From Actinomycetota bacterium (GTDB taxonomy: Bacteria; Actinomycetota; Acidimicrobiia; Acidimicrobiales; Microtrichaceae): DNA of 64,000 nt. The DNA is taken from NCBI GenBank assembly GCA_016703525.1, contig JADJBW010000009.1, forward strand, positions 124,001 through 188,000. Direction: 5' to 3'. Position 1 is the stretch's first letter; each line of letters starts with the position of its first letter. A model generated the notes under the pieces. It was not told the origin of the DNA. It did no database searches and saw only the letters and a list, made by a program, of their open reading frames with translations. The position numbers and the translations under genes are program-made. Of the stretch, positions 26,087 to 34,766 are shown piece after piece.

Positions 26087-26830
26087 ATGCAGCCCGAGAC
26101 GCACGCGACACCGGTCGACGCGGATCACTGGTGGCGCAGCGCCGAGGTGCGGTCGCGCGCCGCGGTCGCATTCACGCTGGTGTGCACTTCGGCGTTCCCC
26201 ATCGTGCTGCTGGCGTTGCGTTCGCGAATCGCCGGGTCGTTCGGCTACCGCTTCGTCTTCTGGAACCTGTTCCTTGCCTGGGTCCCGCTCGGATTCGCGC
26301 TCGTCGCCGAACTCGGATGGCGCGGCCACTGGTCGCGGGCGCGGCTGACGGTGCCGCTGGCCGGGTGGCTCGTGTTCTTTCCGAACGCGCCGTACGTGGT
26401 GACCGATGTGATCCATCTGCAGGAGCGCGAGGGGTCGCCGTTGTGGTTCGACGCGCTCATCCTGTTCTCCACCGGACTCGCCGGGTTGCTCGTCGGCTTC
26501 GTGTCGCTGCGCATGGTGCAGCTCATCGTGACGGCATCGTTCGGACGGATCGCCGGCTGGGCAACGTCGGTCGGCGTCCTGGCGTTGTCGGGCTTCGGCA
26601 TTTACCTGGGTCGGTTCGGTCGGTACAACAGCTGGGATCTGCTGTCGCGCCCGCGGACGCTGCTGTACGACGTCCGATCGGTTGCGCTCGATCCCCAGTC
26701 GAATGGCCGCACGATCGCGATCAGCGTGGTGTTCTCCGCCTTCCTCGCGGTCACCTACCTGGCCATGGTGGCGATCGGCCAGCTGACGCTTCCGTCGCGA
26801 CCGGCAGCGGCGGGCAGACTGGGTGCGTGA
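26087..26830 (+). CDS. DUF1361 domain membrane protein
   Basis: This is a 247-residue protein with about six membrane helices and the family-defining segments VFFPNAPYVVTDVIHL, LWFDALILFSTG and YLGRFGRYNSWDLLSRP. ATG 26087 lies 6 nt after TACGGT with no Shine-Dalgarno. Its TGA overlaps the GTG of the DUF2889 gene. Function of the family is unknown. Confidence 0.85.
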   Translation: MQPETHATPVDADHWWRSAEVRSRAAVAFTLVCTSAFPIVLLALRSRIAGSFGYRFVFWNLFLAWVPLGFALVAELGWRGHWSRARLTVPLAGWLVFFPNAPYVVTDVIHLQEREGSPLWFDALILFSTGLAGLLVGFVSLRMVQLIVTASFGRIAGWATSVGVLALSGFGIYLGRFGRYNSWDLLSRPRTLLYDVRSVALDPQSNGRTIAISVVFSAFLAVTYLAMVAIGQLTLPSRPAAAGRLGA

Positions 26831-27864
26831 CGTTCGCGATCCAGTTCTCCGGTCCTCGGACCCCGCACCAGAGCCCGCCCGTCCGATTGCCGGGATCGGT
26901 GCGGCGAACCACGAGTATCGATGTGACCCGCGACGACCTGTACGGATCGACGGCGATCGTCGCGATCGGGCGAGACCTCGCGACGGGGCCTGATGGTTCC
27001 GTCGCGGCCCGTCGGTCGGCTCGGCTGGTCGGATCTGCGGATGAGCACCGCGCGCTGACCGGCCTGCGCTCCGACGGCGGGAGCGAGCCGCCGGCGCCTG
27101 CGGCGCTGGAACGGCTCATCGGCGCGTCGACTGCGGCCGGGTTCCGGCGCGAGGTCGCGGCCGCCCTGCCGGACGAACTCGTGGCGGGGACGCTGTGGCA
27201 CCTGCTCGTGGACGATCTGGTGGGGGCACTTCTGGTGTCCGGCGTCGCGCCCCAGCACGCCGAGGAGCGCGCTGGCGGCGGGCCGATCGAGGAGATGACG
27301 CGGGAGTTCGCCGACCAGATGCGCGCCACCATGTCGGACATCTGTGCGGGCTGGGCGACCGACGCGACGATGCTGCGCGAGTTCGGGTCCACCGGCAAGC
27401 TGCCGGTGGCCTGCGGGCCCGTCGCTCCACCGCTCGCTCGATCCGACGATCCGGACGCGATCCATCTGCTACCCGACCTGGTGCCGCACGCCGTGCGTCG
27501 GTGGCGCCGTGTCGACGTCGGTCCGGTCGGACCCGGCGGCGACGCGCCGATCGACGTGCACTTCCGCGACAGCCATGTCGACGAGGAGGGGGTCGAACGG
27601 TGCGTGCACGAGTACCACGTGGCGGGCAGCGTCGACCTCGGCGAGGGCACGATTCGTTCCCTTGCGGCGCAGGCGCTCGTGCTGCCGTGGCGCGAATGCC
27701 CCGGCTCGATCGGTAGCGAGAAGAACCTCCGCGGGTGCCGCTTCGCCGAGGTTCGCGACCGGGTTCGATCCGATCTGCGGGGAACGTCCACGTGCACCCA
27801 CCTCAACGACACCCTCCGGTGCCTCGCGGACGTCGGTTCGATCGCCCGCCTCGCTGTGGGCTGA
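26827..27864 (+). CDS. DUF2889 domain-containing protein
   Basis: This is a 345-residue soluble protein. It has the DUF2889 pattern: an N-terminal VRRTTSIDVTR segment, Asp/Arg-rich centre, and the C-terminal CTHLNDTLRCLADV motif preceded by several conserved Cys (WRECPGS, RGCRF). Family function is unknown. The GTG start overlaps the preceding stop, so it is co-translated with the DUF1361 gene. Confidence 0.75.
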   Translation: MTFAIQFSGPRTPHQSPPVRLPGSVRRTTSIDVTRDDLYGSTAIVAIGRDLATGPDGSVAARRSARLVGSADEHRALTGLRSDGGSEPPAPAALERLIGASTAAGFRREVAAALPDELVAGTLWHLLVDDLVGALLVSGVAPQHAEERAGGGPIEEMTREFADQMRATMSDICAGWATDATMLREFGSTGKLPVACGPVAPPLARSDDPDAIHLLPDLVPHAVRRWRRVDVGPVGPGGDAPIDVHFRDSHVDEEGVERCVHEYHVAGSVDLGEGTIRSLAAQALVLPWRECPGSIGSEKNLRGCRFAEVRDRVRSDLRGTSTCTHLNDTLRCLADVGSIARLAVG

Positions 27865-27893
27865 GCGGCGACGGGCGGGGGGGGGGCGGGGGG

Positions 27894-27912
27894 GGAGCGC
27901 ACGTGGCGCTCC
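27894..27912. terminator. Hairpin between convergent operons, next to a poly-G tract
   Basis: GGAGCGC and GCGCTCC form a perfect 7-bp stem with an ACGTG loop in the 95-bp gap between the convergent DUF2889 gene and the osmoprotectant operon. A long G-rich run (27874-27895) precedes it. Likely a bidirectional terminator lacking a T-tract. Confidence 0.4.
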
Positions 27913-27959
27913 TCGCAGTCGGCGGTGTCTCGCTCTGGGTCGGGTGTGCCCGGGCGGCG

Positions 27960-28904
27960 TCAGAGCCCTTCGGCGCTGACGAAGTCCTTCGCGACGGTCT
28001 CGGCATCGTCCTTGTCGATGTCGTAGCGCTTGTTCATCTTCGTCACGTTCGCCGTGTTGAGCTTGGCGGACACCTTGTCGAGCGAGGCGAGCACCTCGTC
28101 GAGCAGCGCCTTCGTGCCGACCGGCACGATGTTGTCGGCGTTGAAGATCCCCTTGTCGTCGGCGAGGACGACCCAGTCCTTGTCGGCGATCGACGCGTCG
28201 GTCGAGAAGATCACCGCAACATCGATGTCGCCCTGCTCCAGCGCCTTCTTGGTGAGCGGCCCACCGAGGTCGAGCGGCACGAACGTTGAGCTGAAGTCGA
28301 GGCTGTAGGCCGACTTGAGCGCGGGGATGCATCCGGCATTGGTCGGGCAGTCCTGGGGTCCGCCGAGGCGCAGGTCGGCGGTGAGGTCGGAGATCTTCGT
28401 GACGCCGCGATCGGTCGAGGTCGCCTTGGTCACGACCAGCGAGTTCGAGTCGACCGCGTCCGACGGGGCTCCCGCCGCGAGATCCTTGTCGGCCAGTTGC
28501 GCCTCGAGCTTGTCCATGGTCGGCTCGATCTCGGGGCTGGCCTCGCCGGCGTTGCCGTTCAGGAACTCCAGCGCCGTCGCTGCGTACTCGGGCACGAGGT
28601 CGACGTCGCCGGATTCGAACGCGGCGTAGATCGCGGCGCGGTCCTTGAAGGACTGGTACTCGACGGTGTAGCCCTCGCCTTCGAGCGCGGCGCCGTAGAT
28701 GCGGGCCGCGATCTCGGATTCGCCGAAGGCCTGGTGAGCGATCGTGATCTCCTTTGCCGGCTCGGCATCGCCGCCGCTCCCGGAGTCCTTCGCGTCGTCG
28801 CCGCCGCATGCGGCGAGGCCGAGGAGCGGTACGGCGGCGATGCCGATCAGCGCCGCACGGCGCAGCCGGCCGACCTGGCGGACGGGGGAGGAGTGCTGGG
28901 TCAT
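27960..28904 (-). CDS. Glycine betaine/choline-type ABC substrate-binding lipoprotein (OpuAC family)
   Basis: This is a 314-residue extracytoplasmic binding protein. The signal peptide ends in lipobox LLGLAACGG, giving a lipidated Cys33. The body shows ITIAHQAFGESEIAARIYGAALE and LVPEYAATALEFL, which are OpuAC/ProX-like quaternary-amine-binding features. A disulfide is likely between the Cys residues in GPQDCPTNAGCIPA. It is the last gene of an ATPase-permease-permease-binding protein operon; an AAGGA Shine-Dalgarno precedes the ATG at 28904. Confidence 0.9.
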   Translation of the reverse strand: MTQHSSPVRQVGRLRRAALIGIAAVPLLGLAACGGDDAKDSGSGGDAEPAKEITIAHQAFGESEIAARIYGAALEGEGYTVEYQSFKDRAAIYAAFESGDVDLVPEYAATALEFLNGNAGEASPEIEPTMDKLEAQLADKDLAAGAPSDAVDSNSLVVTKATSTDRGVTKISDLTADLRLGGPQDCPTNAGCIPALKSAYSLDFSSTFVPLDLGGPLTKKALEQGDIDVAVIFSTDASIADKDWVVLADDKGIFNADNIVPVGTKALLDEVLASLDKVSAKLNTANVTKMNKRYDIDKDDAETVAKDFVSAEGL

Positions 28905-28992
28905 GGTCTTCGGTCCTTCGTTGAGGGGTGGGGGTGGCCGGTGTGACCAACGTCGTCGGGTCAACGTCTGTCGGGCGCTGAATCTTCCGTGG

Positions 28993-29655
28993 TCAGCGTC
29001 GAGGGGTGGTAGGACGCCAACGCGAAAGCCGGCCCGCCGCACCCCGGAGGGCAACGTCGACGATCAGCGCGGCGACGACGATGATGACGACGCCGCTGTA
29101 CAGCATCGCATCGTCGCGGTTCGCTCGCCCGACCGTGATGAACCGCCCGAGGGTGTTGTAGCCGACGAACGCGCCGAGCGTGGCCGTCGCGATCACCTGT
29201 CCGGCGGCGACCCGCAAACCGGAGACCACGACGGGTAGTGCGATCGGCAACTCCACGTGACGGAGGATCTGATGGCCGCGCAACCCCATGCCGCGGGCGG
29301 CGTCGATGACCGCGTCGTCGACCTCGGCGACGCCCACGAGCGCCGCGACGAAGATGGGCGGGAGCGCGAGCGCGACCATGGCCAACCATGTGGGCACGAA
29401 GCCGATGCCCCATCCGGCCGCCACGACGAACGCGAGCACGGCGAGCGAGGGAACCGCTCGGGTGAGGTTGGCGATCGCGACGGCGACGACACGCCCGCGT
29501 CGAAGGTGGCCCAGCGCAAAGCCCGTGGGCAGGGCGATGAACGCGGCGGTCAGGATGGCGGTCGCCGACACCCAGGCGTGGGTGCCCAACCGCGTGCCGA
29601 TGCCGTCGGACCCGGTCCAGTTCATCGGATCGGTGAGAAACGTCCAGACGCTCAT
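28993..29655 (-). CDS. Osmoprotectant ABC transporter permease 2
   Basis: This is a 220-residue BPD-type permease with the EAA loop DAARGMGLRGHQILRHVELPIALPVVVSGLRV and five to six helices. Its ATG overlaps the stop of the first permease gene. Pairs with the neighbouring permease to form the OpuBB/BD-like heterodimer. Confidence 0.9.
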   Translation of the reverse strand: MSVWTFLTDPMNWTGSDGIGTRLGTHAWVSATAILTAAFIALPTGFALGHLRRGRVVAVAIANLTRAVPSLAVLAFVVAAGWGIGFVPTWLAMVALALPPIFVAALVGVAEVDDAVIDAARGMGLRGHQILRHVELPIALPVVVSGLRVAAGQVIATATLGAFVGYNTLGRFITVGRANRDDAMLYSGVVIIVVAALIVDVALRGAAGRLSRWRPTTPRR

Positions 29656-30344
29656 GTCGCCGCCTCGGCAGCGTCGAGCGACGACCCGCGCGGTCGTCGC
29701 CAGGGCGAGGCCAGGTGGCCGATCGCAACGAGCGTCGCGTCCGCGGCCAGTGCCAGCAGCACCGAGCCGATGACGCCCACGACGATCAACGTGGGGAAGT
29801 CCCGGGTCAGGCCCTCGTCGATGAAGTCGCCGAATCCACCGAGACCGAACAGCCCGCCGACCGTCACGAGGCCGATGATCGTGACCGCGGTGACGCGGAG
29901 CCCCGCGATGACGCTCGGCAGGGCCACCGGGAGTTCGACCGACCGCAGCCGCTGCCCCCGGGTCATGCCCATCGCGTCTGCCGCGTCGAGGACGGGTGGG
30001 TCGATCTGATCGAACGCGGACACCAGGAACGGCGTGAGCACGACGAGGCTGTAGGTCGTGAGCGCGATGACCGGCACGGTCGTGCCCACGCCGAACACCG
30101 GGATGAGCGCGGCGAACAGGGCGACCGACGGGATCGTGTACAGCACGGTGGTGAGCGTGGTGATCGGTCCGGTCGTCCAGCGCCATCGACGGATCACCGA
30201 TGTCAGGACCGCCGCGATCAGCGTGCCGAGCACGAACGACACGACGGTCAGGCCGAGGTGCTCGACGGCCCGTTCCCCCAACAGGTCCAGGTGCGAGCCG
30301 AGCCAGTCCCATCGAACGAGCGGTTCCTGCGCCGCGAGCATCAC
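29652..30344 (-). CDS. Osmoprotectant ABC transporter permease 1
   Basis: This is a 230-residue BPD-type permease. The EAA-type loop DAADAMGMTRGQRLRSVELPVALPSVIAGLRV is present, and the extracytoplasmic helices include YTIPSVALFAALIPVFGVGT, typical of OpuBB/YehW-like subunits. The GTG at 30344 overlaps the ATPase stop; an ATG follows directly at 30341. Confidence 0.9.
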   Translation of the reverse strand: MMLAAQEPLVRWDWLGSHLDLLGERAVEHLGLTVVSFVLGTLIAAVLTSVIRRWRWTTGPITTLTTVLYTIPSVALFAALIPVFGVGTTVPVIALTTYSLVVLTPFLVSAFDQIDPPVLDAADAMGMTRGQRLRSVELPVALPSVIAGLRVTAVTIIGLVTVGGLFGLGGFGDFIDEGLTRDFPTLIVVGVIGSVLLALAADATLVAIGHLASPWRRPRGSSLDAAEAAT

Positions 30345-31318
30345 GTGTGCCCGTCGGGAGTGGCGAGCAGCCGGGTCAGTGCGGCCAGCGTGAGATGGCC
30401 GACGACCCTGCCCGATTCGGTGACTGCGACCCGATCGGCGCCGCTGGCAAGGAGCGCGTCGACGGCGCTTCGACCCGGGAGGCCAGCATCGAGGCGGACC
30501 TCGGATGCCGCGTCGGGAGTGTGCGTGCGATCGACGAGCTGGCCGAGGGTGCGCAGCGCGAGCCGACGCAGCGATCGATCGGCGCCGAGGAACGACTCGA
30601 CGAACGCGTCGGCGGGCGCGGCCATGAGCGCGTCGGGCGTCGCCACCTGTGCGAGACGACCGGTGGCGAAGACGGCGACGCGATCGCCGAGCCGAACGGC
30701 CTCGTCGATGTCGTGGGTGACGAGCACGATCGTGGTGCCGACGCGCTGATGGAGGCGCGCGAGTTCGTCCTGCAGCCGGGAACGAACGATCGGATCCACC
30801 GCCGAGAACGGTTCGTCCATCAGCAGGATGCGCGGCCGCGCCGCGAGCGCCCGAGCGACGCCGACGCGCTGTTGCTGGCCGCCGCTGAGTTCGGCCGGAT
30901 ACCGGCGGAGCAGGTCATGATCGAGCCCGACCTCGGCGGCGAGTTCGTCGACCCGCTCGGCGATCGTGGATGCGCTCCAACCCAGCAGCTTCGGCACCGT
31001 CGCGATGTTCTGCGCGATCGTGCGGTGAGGGAAGAGCCCGACGTGCTGGATGACGTACCCGATGTCTCGCCGCAGCACCTCGACGGCGTGGGTGGTGGTC
31101 TCGGCGCCGTCGACGAGGACCGCGCCCGACGTGGGCTCGATCAGGCGATTGATCAGCCGGAGCGTCGTCGTCTTTCCGCAGCCGGACGGCCCGACGAGCA
31201 CCATGAGCTCGCCCGCCTCGATGCGAAGGTTCAGCTCGGTGAGCGCCGGCGCTGCGGTCCCCGGAAACGACTTCGACACCGACCGGAACTCGATGGAGGC
31301 GCCGAAGGGTTCCGACAT
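30341..31318 (-). CDS. Osmoprotectant ABC transporter ATPase with C-terminal CBS-like region
   Basis: This is a 325-residue ATPase. Walker A GPSGCGKTT, signature LSGGQQQR, Walker B ILLMDEPFSAVD and switch His in LVTHDIDEA are present. The ProV/OpuA subfamily usually senses ionic strength through C-terminal CBS domains; here about 85 residues (LDAGLPGRSAVDALLASGADRVAVTESGRVVGHLTL) look like one CBS motif. The ATG at 31318 follows a minus-strand TAGCGT by 7 nt, so this is the leaderless first gene of the operon. Confidence 0.93.
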   Translation of the reverse strand: MSEPFGASIEFRSVSKSFPGTAAPALTELNLRIEAGELMVLVGPSGCGKTTTLRLINRLIEPTSGAVLVDGAETTTHAVEVLRRDIGYVIQHVGLFPHRTIAQNIATVPKLLGWSASTIAERVDELAAEVGLDHDLLRRYPAELSGGQQQRVGVARALAARPRILLMDEPFSAVDPIVRSRLQDELARLHQRVGTTIVLVTHDIDEAVRLGDRVAVFATGRLAQVATPDALMAAPADAFVESFLGADRSLRRLALRTLGQLVDRTHTPDAASEVRLDAGLPGRSAVDALLASGADRVAVTESGRVVGHLTLAALTRLLATPDGHT

Positions 31319-31375
31319 CGCAGCGACGCTACTCCGCCCACCTGTGCCGGGCGTTGCGGATCTAGCGTGTGGGCC

Positions 31376-31787
31376 ATGGCTCTCCCAACTCCGACAGCGG
31401 AATCCACGGCGGTCGTGACCGGCGCATCGAGATCCTCGTGAACAACGCGGGCCTCTCGACGATGGGCCCCGTTGCCGCGTGCGATCCCGACCGTGAGCTG
31501 GCGATGATTCGAACCGACGTCGAGGCGGTGGTGCACCTGTGCAGCGTTTCGCCGAGGCCGCCGGTTTGCACCCGTCGGACGCGGAGGCCGCGATGCCCAA
31601 GATCATGTGGGTACCGTCCGGGCGGGTAGCCGAGCAGGCGGTCGCTGCGCTCGACGCCGGGCGACCCGTCGTCATTCCGGGCGTGGCAAACCGACTGAGC
31701 GCTTGGGCTGCATCGGCGACCCCGCGCCGGGTACTCCTGCCGGTCCTGCGGCGGCGACATCCGGCGCTGCGCACGCAGCGGCGATGA
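31376..31787 (+). pseudogene. Short-chain dehydrogenase/reductase remnant with two internal deletions
   Basis: Three fragments of one SDR are strung together in three frames. The first is MALPTPTAESTAVVTGAS (nucleotide-binding start). The second is RIEILVNNAGLSTMGPVAA (NNAG motif). The third is a C-terminal QRFAEAAGLHPSDAEAAMPKI through VVIPGVANRLSAWAAS. The glycine-rich loop remainder and the catalytic Ser-Tyr-Lys segment are missing. Only about 410 bp remain, against the usual 750-800. The upstream TAGCGT promoter hexamer, 7 nt before the ATG, is intact. A short overlap of GGCGCATCGAG-like sequence at the first junction suggests deletion between microhomologies. Confidence 0.8.
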
Positions 31788-32131
31788 TCCCGTACGGGGG
31801 AAGTTGGGCGGGGCCCTATGGCCTCGAGCCCGAGCAGGGTTGGGGGAGCGAGCCGGATACCGGTCTCGCTCCCCCTCCGGCGTGGCTGATGTGGGCCTCA
31901 GCCACGCACGGGCGTGCGGTCGTGCAACCGCGATGGGCTGTCCGCTTGCGGGGAAGCCCTCCTAAATGCGAACGCTAGGCGGTCGTCCTGCGGCGGCACA
32001 AGCATCGAGGCGGACCGTCACGCAACCGATCGGGACCGCGTCGCGGCGTCGTCGGACCGAACTCCTGGCTGCGCATCACGCGGTGGGATCGCGGCGGTCA
32101 GCACCCTCCGTGAGAGAACCGCGTGTCGTTC
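31788..32131. other. 344-bp gene-free stretch dense in hairpins; candidate structured RNA
   Basis: No credible coding region is present. Strong inverted repeats follow each other. An 11-bp stem (31842-31852 with 31865-31875) encloses a CCGG-ATA-CCGG sub-stem. Then come an 8-bp stem GTGGCTGA/TCAGCCAC (31882-31889, 31898-31905), 5-bp stems CGCAC/GTGCG and GCGGT/ACCGC (31905-31931), and GGGCT/AGCCC (ends near 31958). A CCCGTACGGG palindrome lies at 31789-31798. A GAGAAC/GTTCTC hairpin (32114-32133) overlaps the end of the downstream minus-strand gene and may terminate it. I could not match this to tmRNA, RNase P, SRP RNA, T-box or a riboswitch. Confidence 0.45.
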
Positions 32132-34657
32132 TCAACTCGCCCCGATCGACTGCTCCGACGCGATCGCGCCGCGGTGTGCGGCGGCGAGCTCGGCGTCGTG
32201 GTGGGCATGCCATGTCTCGAAGGCTCGCGGTTCGAGGGGGCGGCTGTAGTGAAACCCTTGCGCGTGATGGCATCCGAGATCGATGAGCGACGACGCGATG
32301 TCGTCATTTTCCACGCCCTCGGCGATGACGTCGAGCTCGAGGTTGCGACCGAGGTCGACGATCGTTCGCACGATGCTGGTTGCAGTCGGTTCGTCGGCCA
32401 TGTCCATCACGAACGATCGGTCGATCTTGAGCTCGGTGACCGGGAGGCGCGACAGGTAGGCGAGCGACGAGTGGCCCGTGCCGAAGTCGTCGATGGCGAG
32501 GCCGACCCCGATGGCGCGCAGCTCCTCGATGACCTGGAGCGCGCGGGTGGGATTCGACATGACGGTGGTCTCGGTGAGCTCGACCATGAGCTGTGTCGCT
32601 GGGAGACCGGCAGCGGCGAGCGCATCCGCGATCACCGTCGGAATCTCAGGGTCCACGAGGTTGTGCGCGGACAGATTCAACGAGACGCGCACGCCGCGAT
32701 GCTGCGCGTGCCACCGCGCCGCTTGCGCCACGGCGAGGTCGATCACCAGCGCGGTGAGCGGACGGATTAGGCCCGTGTGCTCGGCGATATGGATGAATTC
32801 ATCGGGGGGAATCCATCGGCCATCAGATCGGGGCCAGCGAGCCAGCGCCTCGGCTCCGTACACCTCGCCGGTGCACATGTCGATCTGTGGCTGGTAGTGC
32901 AGCACGAGTTCGCCACGATCGATCGCCTGACGGAGCTGACCGACGAGCGACAGGCGCTCCGGGCTGTAGGTGTCGCGATCGGGCGAGTACTGCTCGACGA
33001 GCGAGCGGTCCGACTTCGCGTTGTACATCGCGACGTCTGCCTGGCGGATGAGCGCACCGGAGGTGATGTCGACATCCGGTGGGGTGACGGCGAGGCCGAT
33101 GCTCGCGCCGACCTCGACGTCGACGTCGCTCACCCGGACGGGGCGTTCGACCGCGGCAGCGACCCGCAGGGCCAACGCCCGGGCATCGATCGCTCCGACG
33201 ACGAGCGCCGCGAACTCGTCGCCCCCGAGCCGAGCGACCAGGCCGGCGTCACCCACGATGTCGACGAGCCGGCGCCCGATCTCGATCAGGAGGAGATCGC
33301 CGTTGTGGTGACCGAGGGTGTCGTTGACATCGCGGAAGCGGTCGAGGTCGAGGAGCAGCACCGCCGGTTGCTCCCCGTCCGCGAGCACCCGGTCGAGCGA
33401 CCGCTGGAAGTGCACGCGGTTGGGAAGACCGGTGAGCGCGTCGTGGGTTGCGCGGTGCTCGGCCTGCGCCACCTGATCGCGGAGCCGATCGAGCAGTTCC
33501 AGGTTCTGGATCGCCAGCCCTGCGTGGGTGGCCAGGGTCTGGACGAGCCGAACATCGCCGTCGTCGAACCCGCGGACCGAGCCGCTGCGATCGGCGACGA
33601 CGAGCACCACGCTGCGCCCCTGCTCGTCGGTTGCGACCCGGCAGTGGATGGTCTCGCTTTCGCCGTCGAGCTCCAGCACGGCCCGTTCCGACGAGCGGTC
33701 GAGGATTTCCGCATCGTCGGCTGTCGCGGGCGACCAGGCGACCTCGCCGGCCTCGTCGAGGGTGAGGCGATGCGCCTCGCCGTCTCGCACCAGGAGCCAG
33801 GCGCGATCGGCGTGGAGGATGTCGGCGGCCTCGACGACGATGGCTCGCACCGCGTTGCCGTCGATGACCGCCGCGCTGAGACGTCTCGTGAAGTGATCGA
33901 GATGCTTCGTGCCGCGGTAGCGGGCGGCCACCCGTGAGTAGCTCCGTACGGCAAGGAAAAGGCCCGCCCCGACGGCGAGCTGCAGCCAGGCGGCGGCGGC
34001 GTGCACCTCGACGAGGGTGATCACGAGGATGGCGACCGTCGTCCCGCTGAGATCCACGACGAAGCTCACGCCGTTGCCGCTGAGCATTCCCGGGTCCCAG
34101 CGGCCCTGCGCAACGGTGATCGCCGTGTCGATGGCGGTGGTCGCGGCGAGATGTGCGCACGCCGCGGCGAGGTAGGCGGCGGGCCATGCGGCGGGCCCGA
34201 ACTGCGCCGGGGCGAGCGCGCCGACCACGAGGGTCGCAATGGTCATCTCGAGGGTGTGTGACGCCAGGTTGACGAGCAGCTTCGTCGTGGGTTGCCTGGC
34301 TCGAAGCCCGTACGCCCACAGCGACACCGCGAGCCGTGCGGCGACGGCGACCGCGGGCGCCAGCAGGAACGCTGCGAGCACCGTTGCCACCATGCCGAAC
34401 GAGACAAGGTAGGACTCCTGGCGCATCTCGACGTCGAGCGGAGCGACCTCGGCGAGCAGCATCAGCCCGCACACGATCGCGAGCATCGCCGCCGAACCGA
34501 AACCGTCGAGTCCACGGTGGGGGAGCGCCAGCACGGTTGCGATGCTGAGCGCGACCCAGAACGCTGCGAGCGCGGAGAGCGCGCGTGAGGACGGCGTGGC
34601 GCGCTCGGCGACGGCGTCGGTGCTCGCGCCCGTCGGTTCGGATTCGGTTCCGCTCAT
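32132..34657 (-). CDS. Membrane GGDEF-EAL cyclic di-GMP protein with GAF-like domain
   Basis: This is an 841-residue protein. About eight N-terminal membrane helices (residues 25-270) precede a GAF-like region. The GGDEF domain (ATHDALTGLPNRVHFQRSL, active-site LGGDEFAAL) is complete, and the EAL domain has AEALARW (EAL motif as EAL), the catalytic LTETTVM, DDFGTG, LKIDRSF and AEGVEN signatures. Both diguanylate cyclase and phosphodiesterase activities look possible. The ATG at 34657 is preceded by a GAGG element. No other c-di-GMP gene lies nearby. Confidence 0.9.
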   Translation of the reverse strand: MSGTESEPTGASTDAVAERATPSSRALSALAAFWVALSIATVLALPHRGLDGFGSAAMLAIVCGLMLLAEVAPLDVEMRQESYLVSFGMVATVLAAFLLAPAVAVAARLAVSLWAYGLRARQPTTKLLVNLASHTLEMTIATLVVGALAPAQFGPAAWPAAYLAAACAHLAATTAIDTAITVAQGRWDPGMLSGNGVSFVVDLSGTTVAILVITLVEVHAAAAWLQLAVGAGLFLAVRSYSRVAARYRGTKHLDHFTRRLSAAVIDGNAVRAIVVEAADILHADRAWLLVRDGEAHRLTLDEAGEVAWSPATADDAEILDRSSERAVLELDGESETIHCRVATDEQGRSVVLVVADRSGSVRGFDDGDVRLVQTLATHAGLAIQNLELLDRLRDQVAQAEHRATHDALTGLPNRVHFQRSLDRVLADGEQPAVLLLDLDRFRDVNDTLGHHNGDLLLIEIGRRLVDIVGDAGLVARLGGDEFAALVVGAIDARALALRVAAAVERPVRVSDVDVEVGASIGLAVTPPDVDITSGALIRQADVAMYNAKSDRSLVEQYSPDRDTYSPERLSLVGQLRQAIDRGELVLHYQPQIDMCTGEVYGAEALARWPRSDGRWIPPDEFIHIAEHTGLIRPLTALVIDLAVAQAARWHAQHRGVRVSLNLSAHNLVDPEIPTVIADALAAAGLPATQLMVELTETTVMSNPTRALQVIEELRAIGVGLAIDDFGTGHSSLAYLSRLPVTELKIDRSFVMDMADEPTATSIVRTIVDLGRNLELDVIAEGVENDDIASSLIDLGCHHAQGFHYSRPLEPRAFETWHAHHDAELAAAHRGAIASEQSIGAS

Positions 34658-34663
34658 CGCGAC

Positions 34664-34700
34664 CTCGACTCGTCGACCCTGTGGGTGTCGACGAGTCGAG
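34664..34700. repeat. 14-bp perfect inverted repeat upstream of the GGDEF-EAL gene
   Basis: CTCGACTCGTCGAC (34664-34677) and GTCGACGAGTCGAG (34687-34700) are exact reverse complements separated by 9 nt. The repeat starts 6 bp upstream of the GGDEF-EAL start codon. It could be an operator or a strong 5'-UTR hairpin. A further GAGTT-GAG-AACTC hairpin follows at 34706-34718. Confidence 0.7.
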
Positions 34701-34766
34701 CGCTCGAGTTGAGAACTCTCGGGAGCGAGGAGGAGCGAAGAGCGACTGCGGCCGCGCGTGGTGACG

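Noticed and set aside
31376..31787. Three separate small genes
   Set aside because: The fragments are consecutive pieces of one SDR fold in the correct order with the middle sections missing.
31788..32131. tmRNA, RNase P RNA, SRP RNA, T-box or cobalamin/SAM/TPP riboswitch
   Set aside because: None of the conserved core sequences of these families could be found; left as an unidentified structured stretch.
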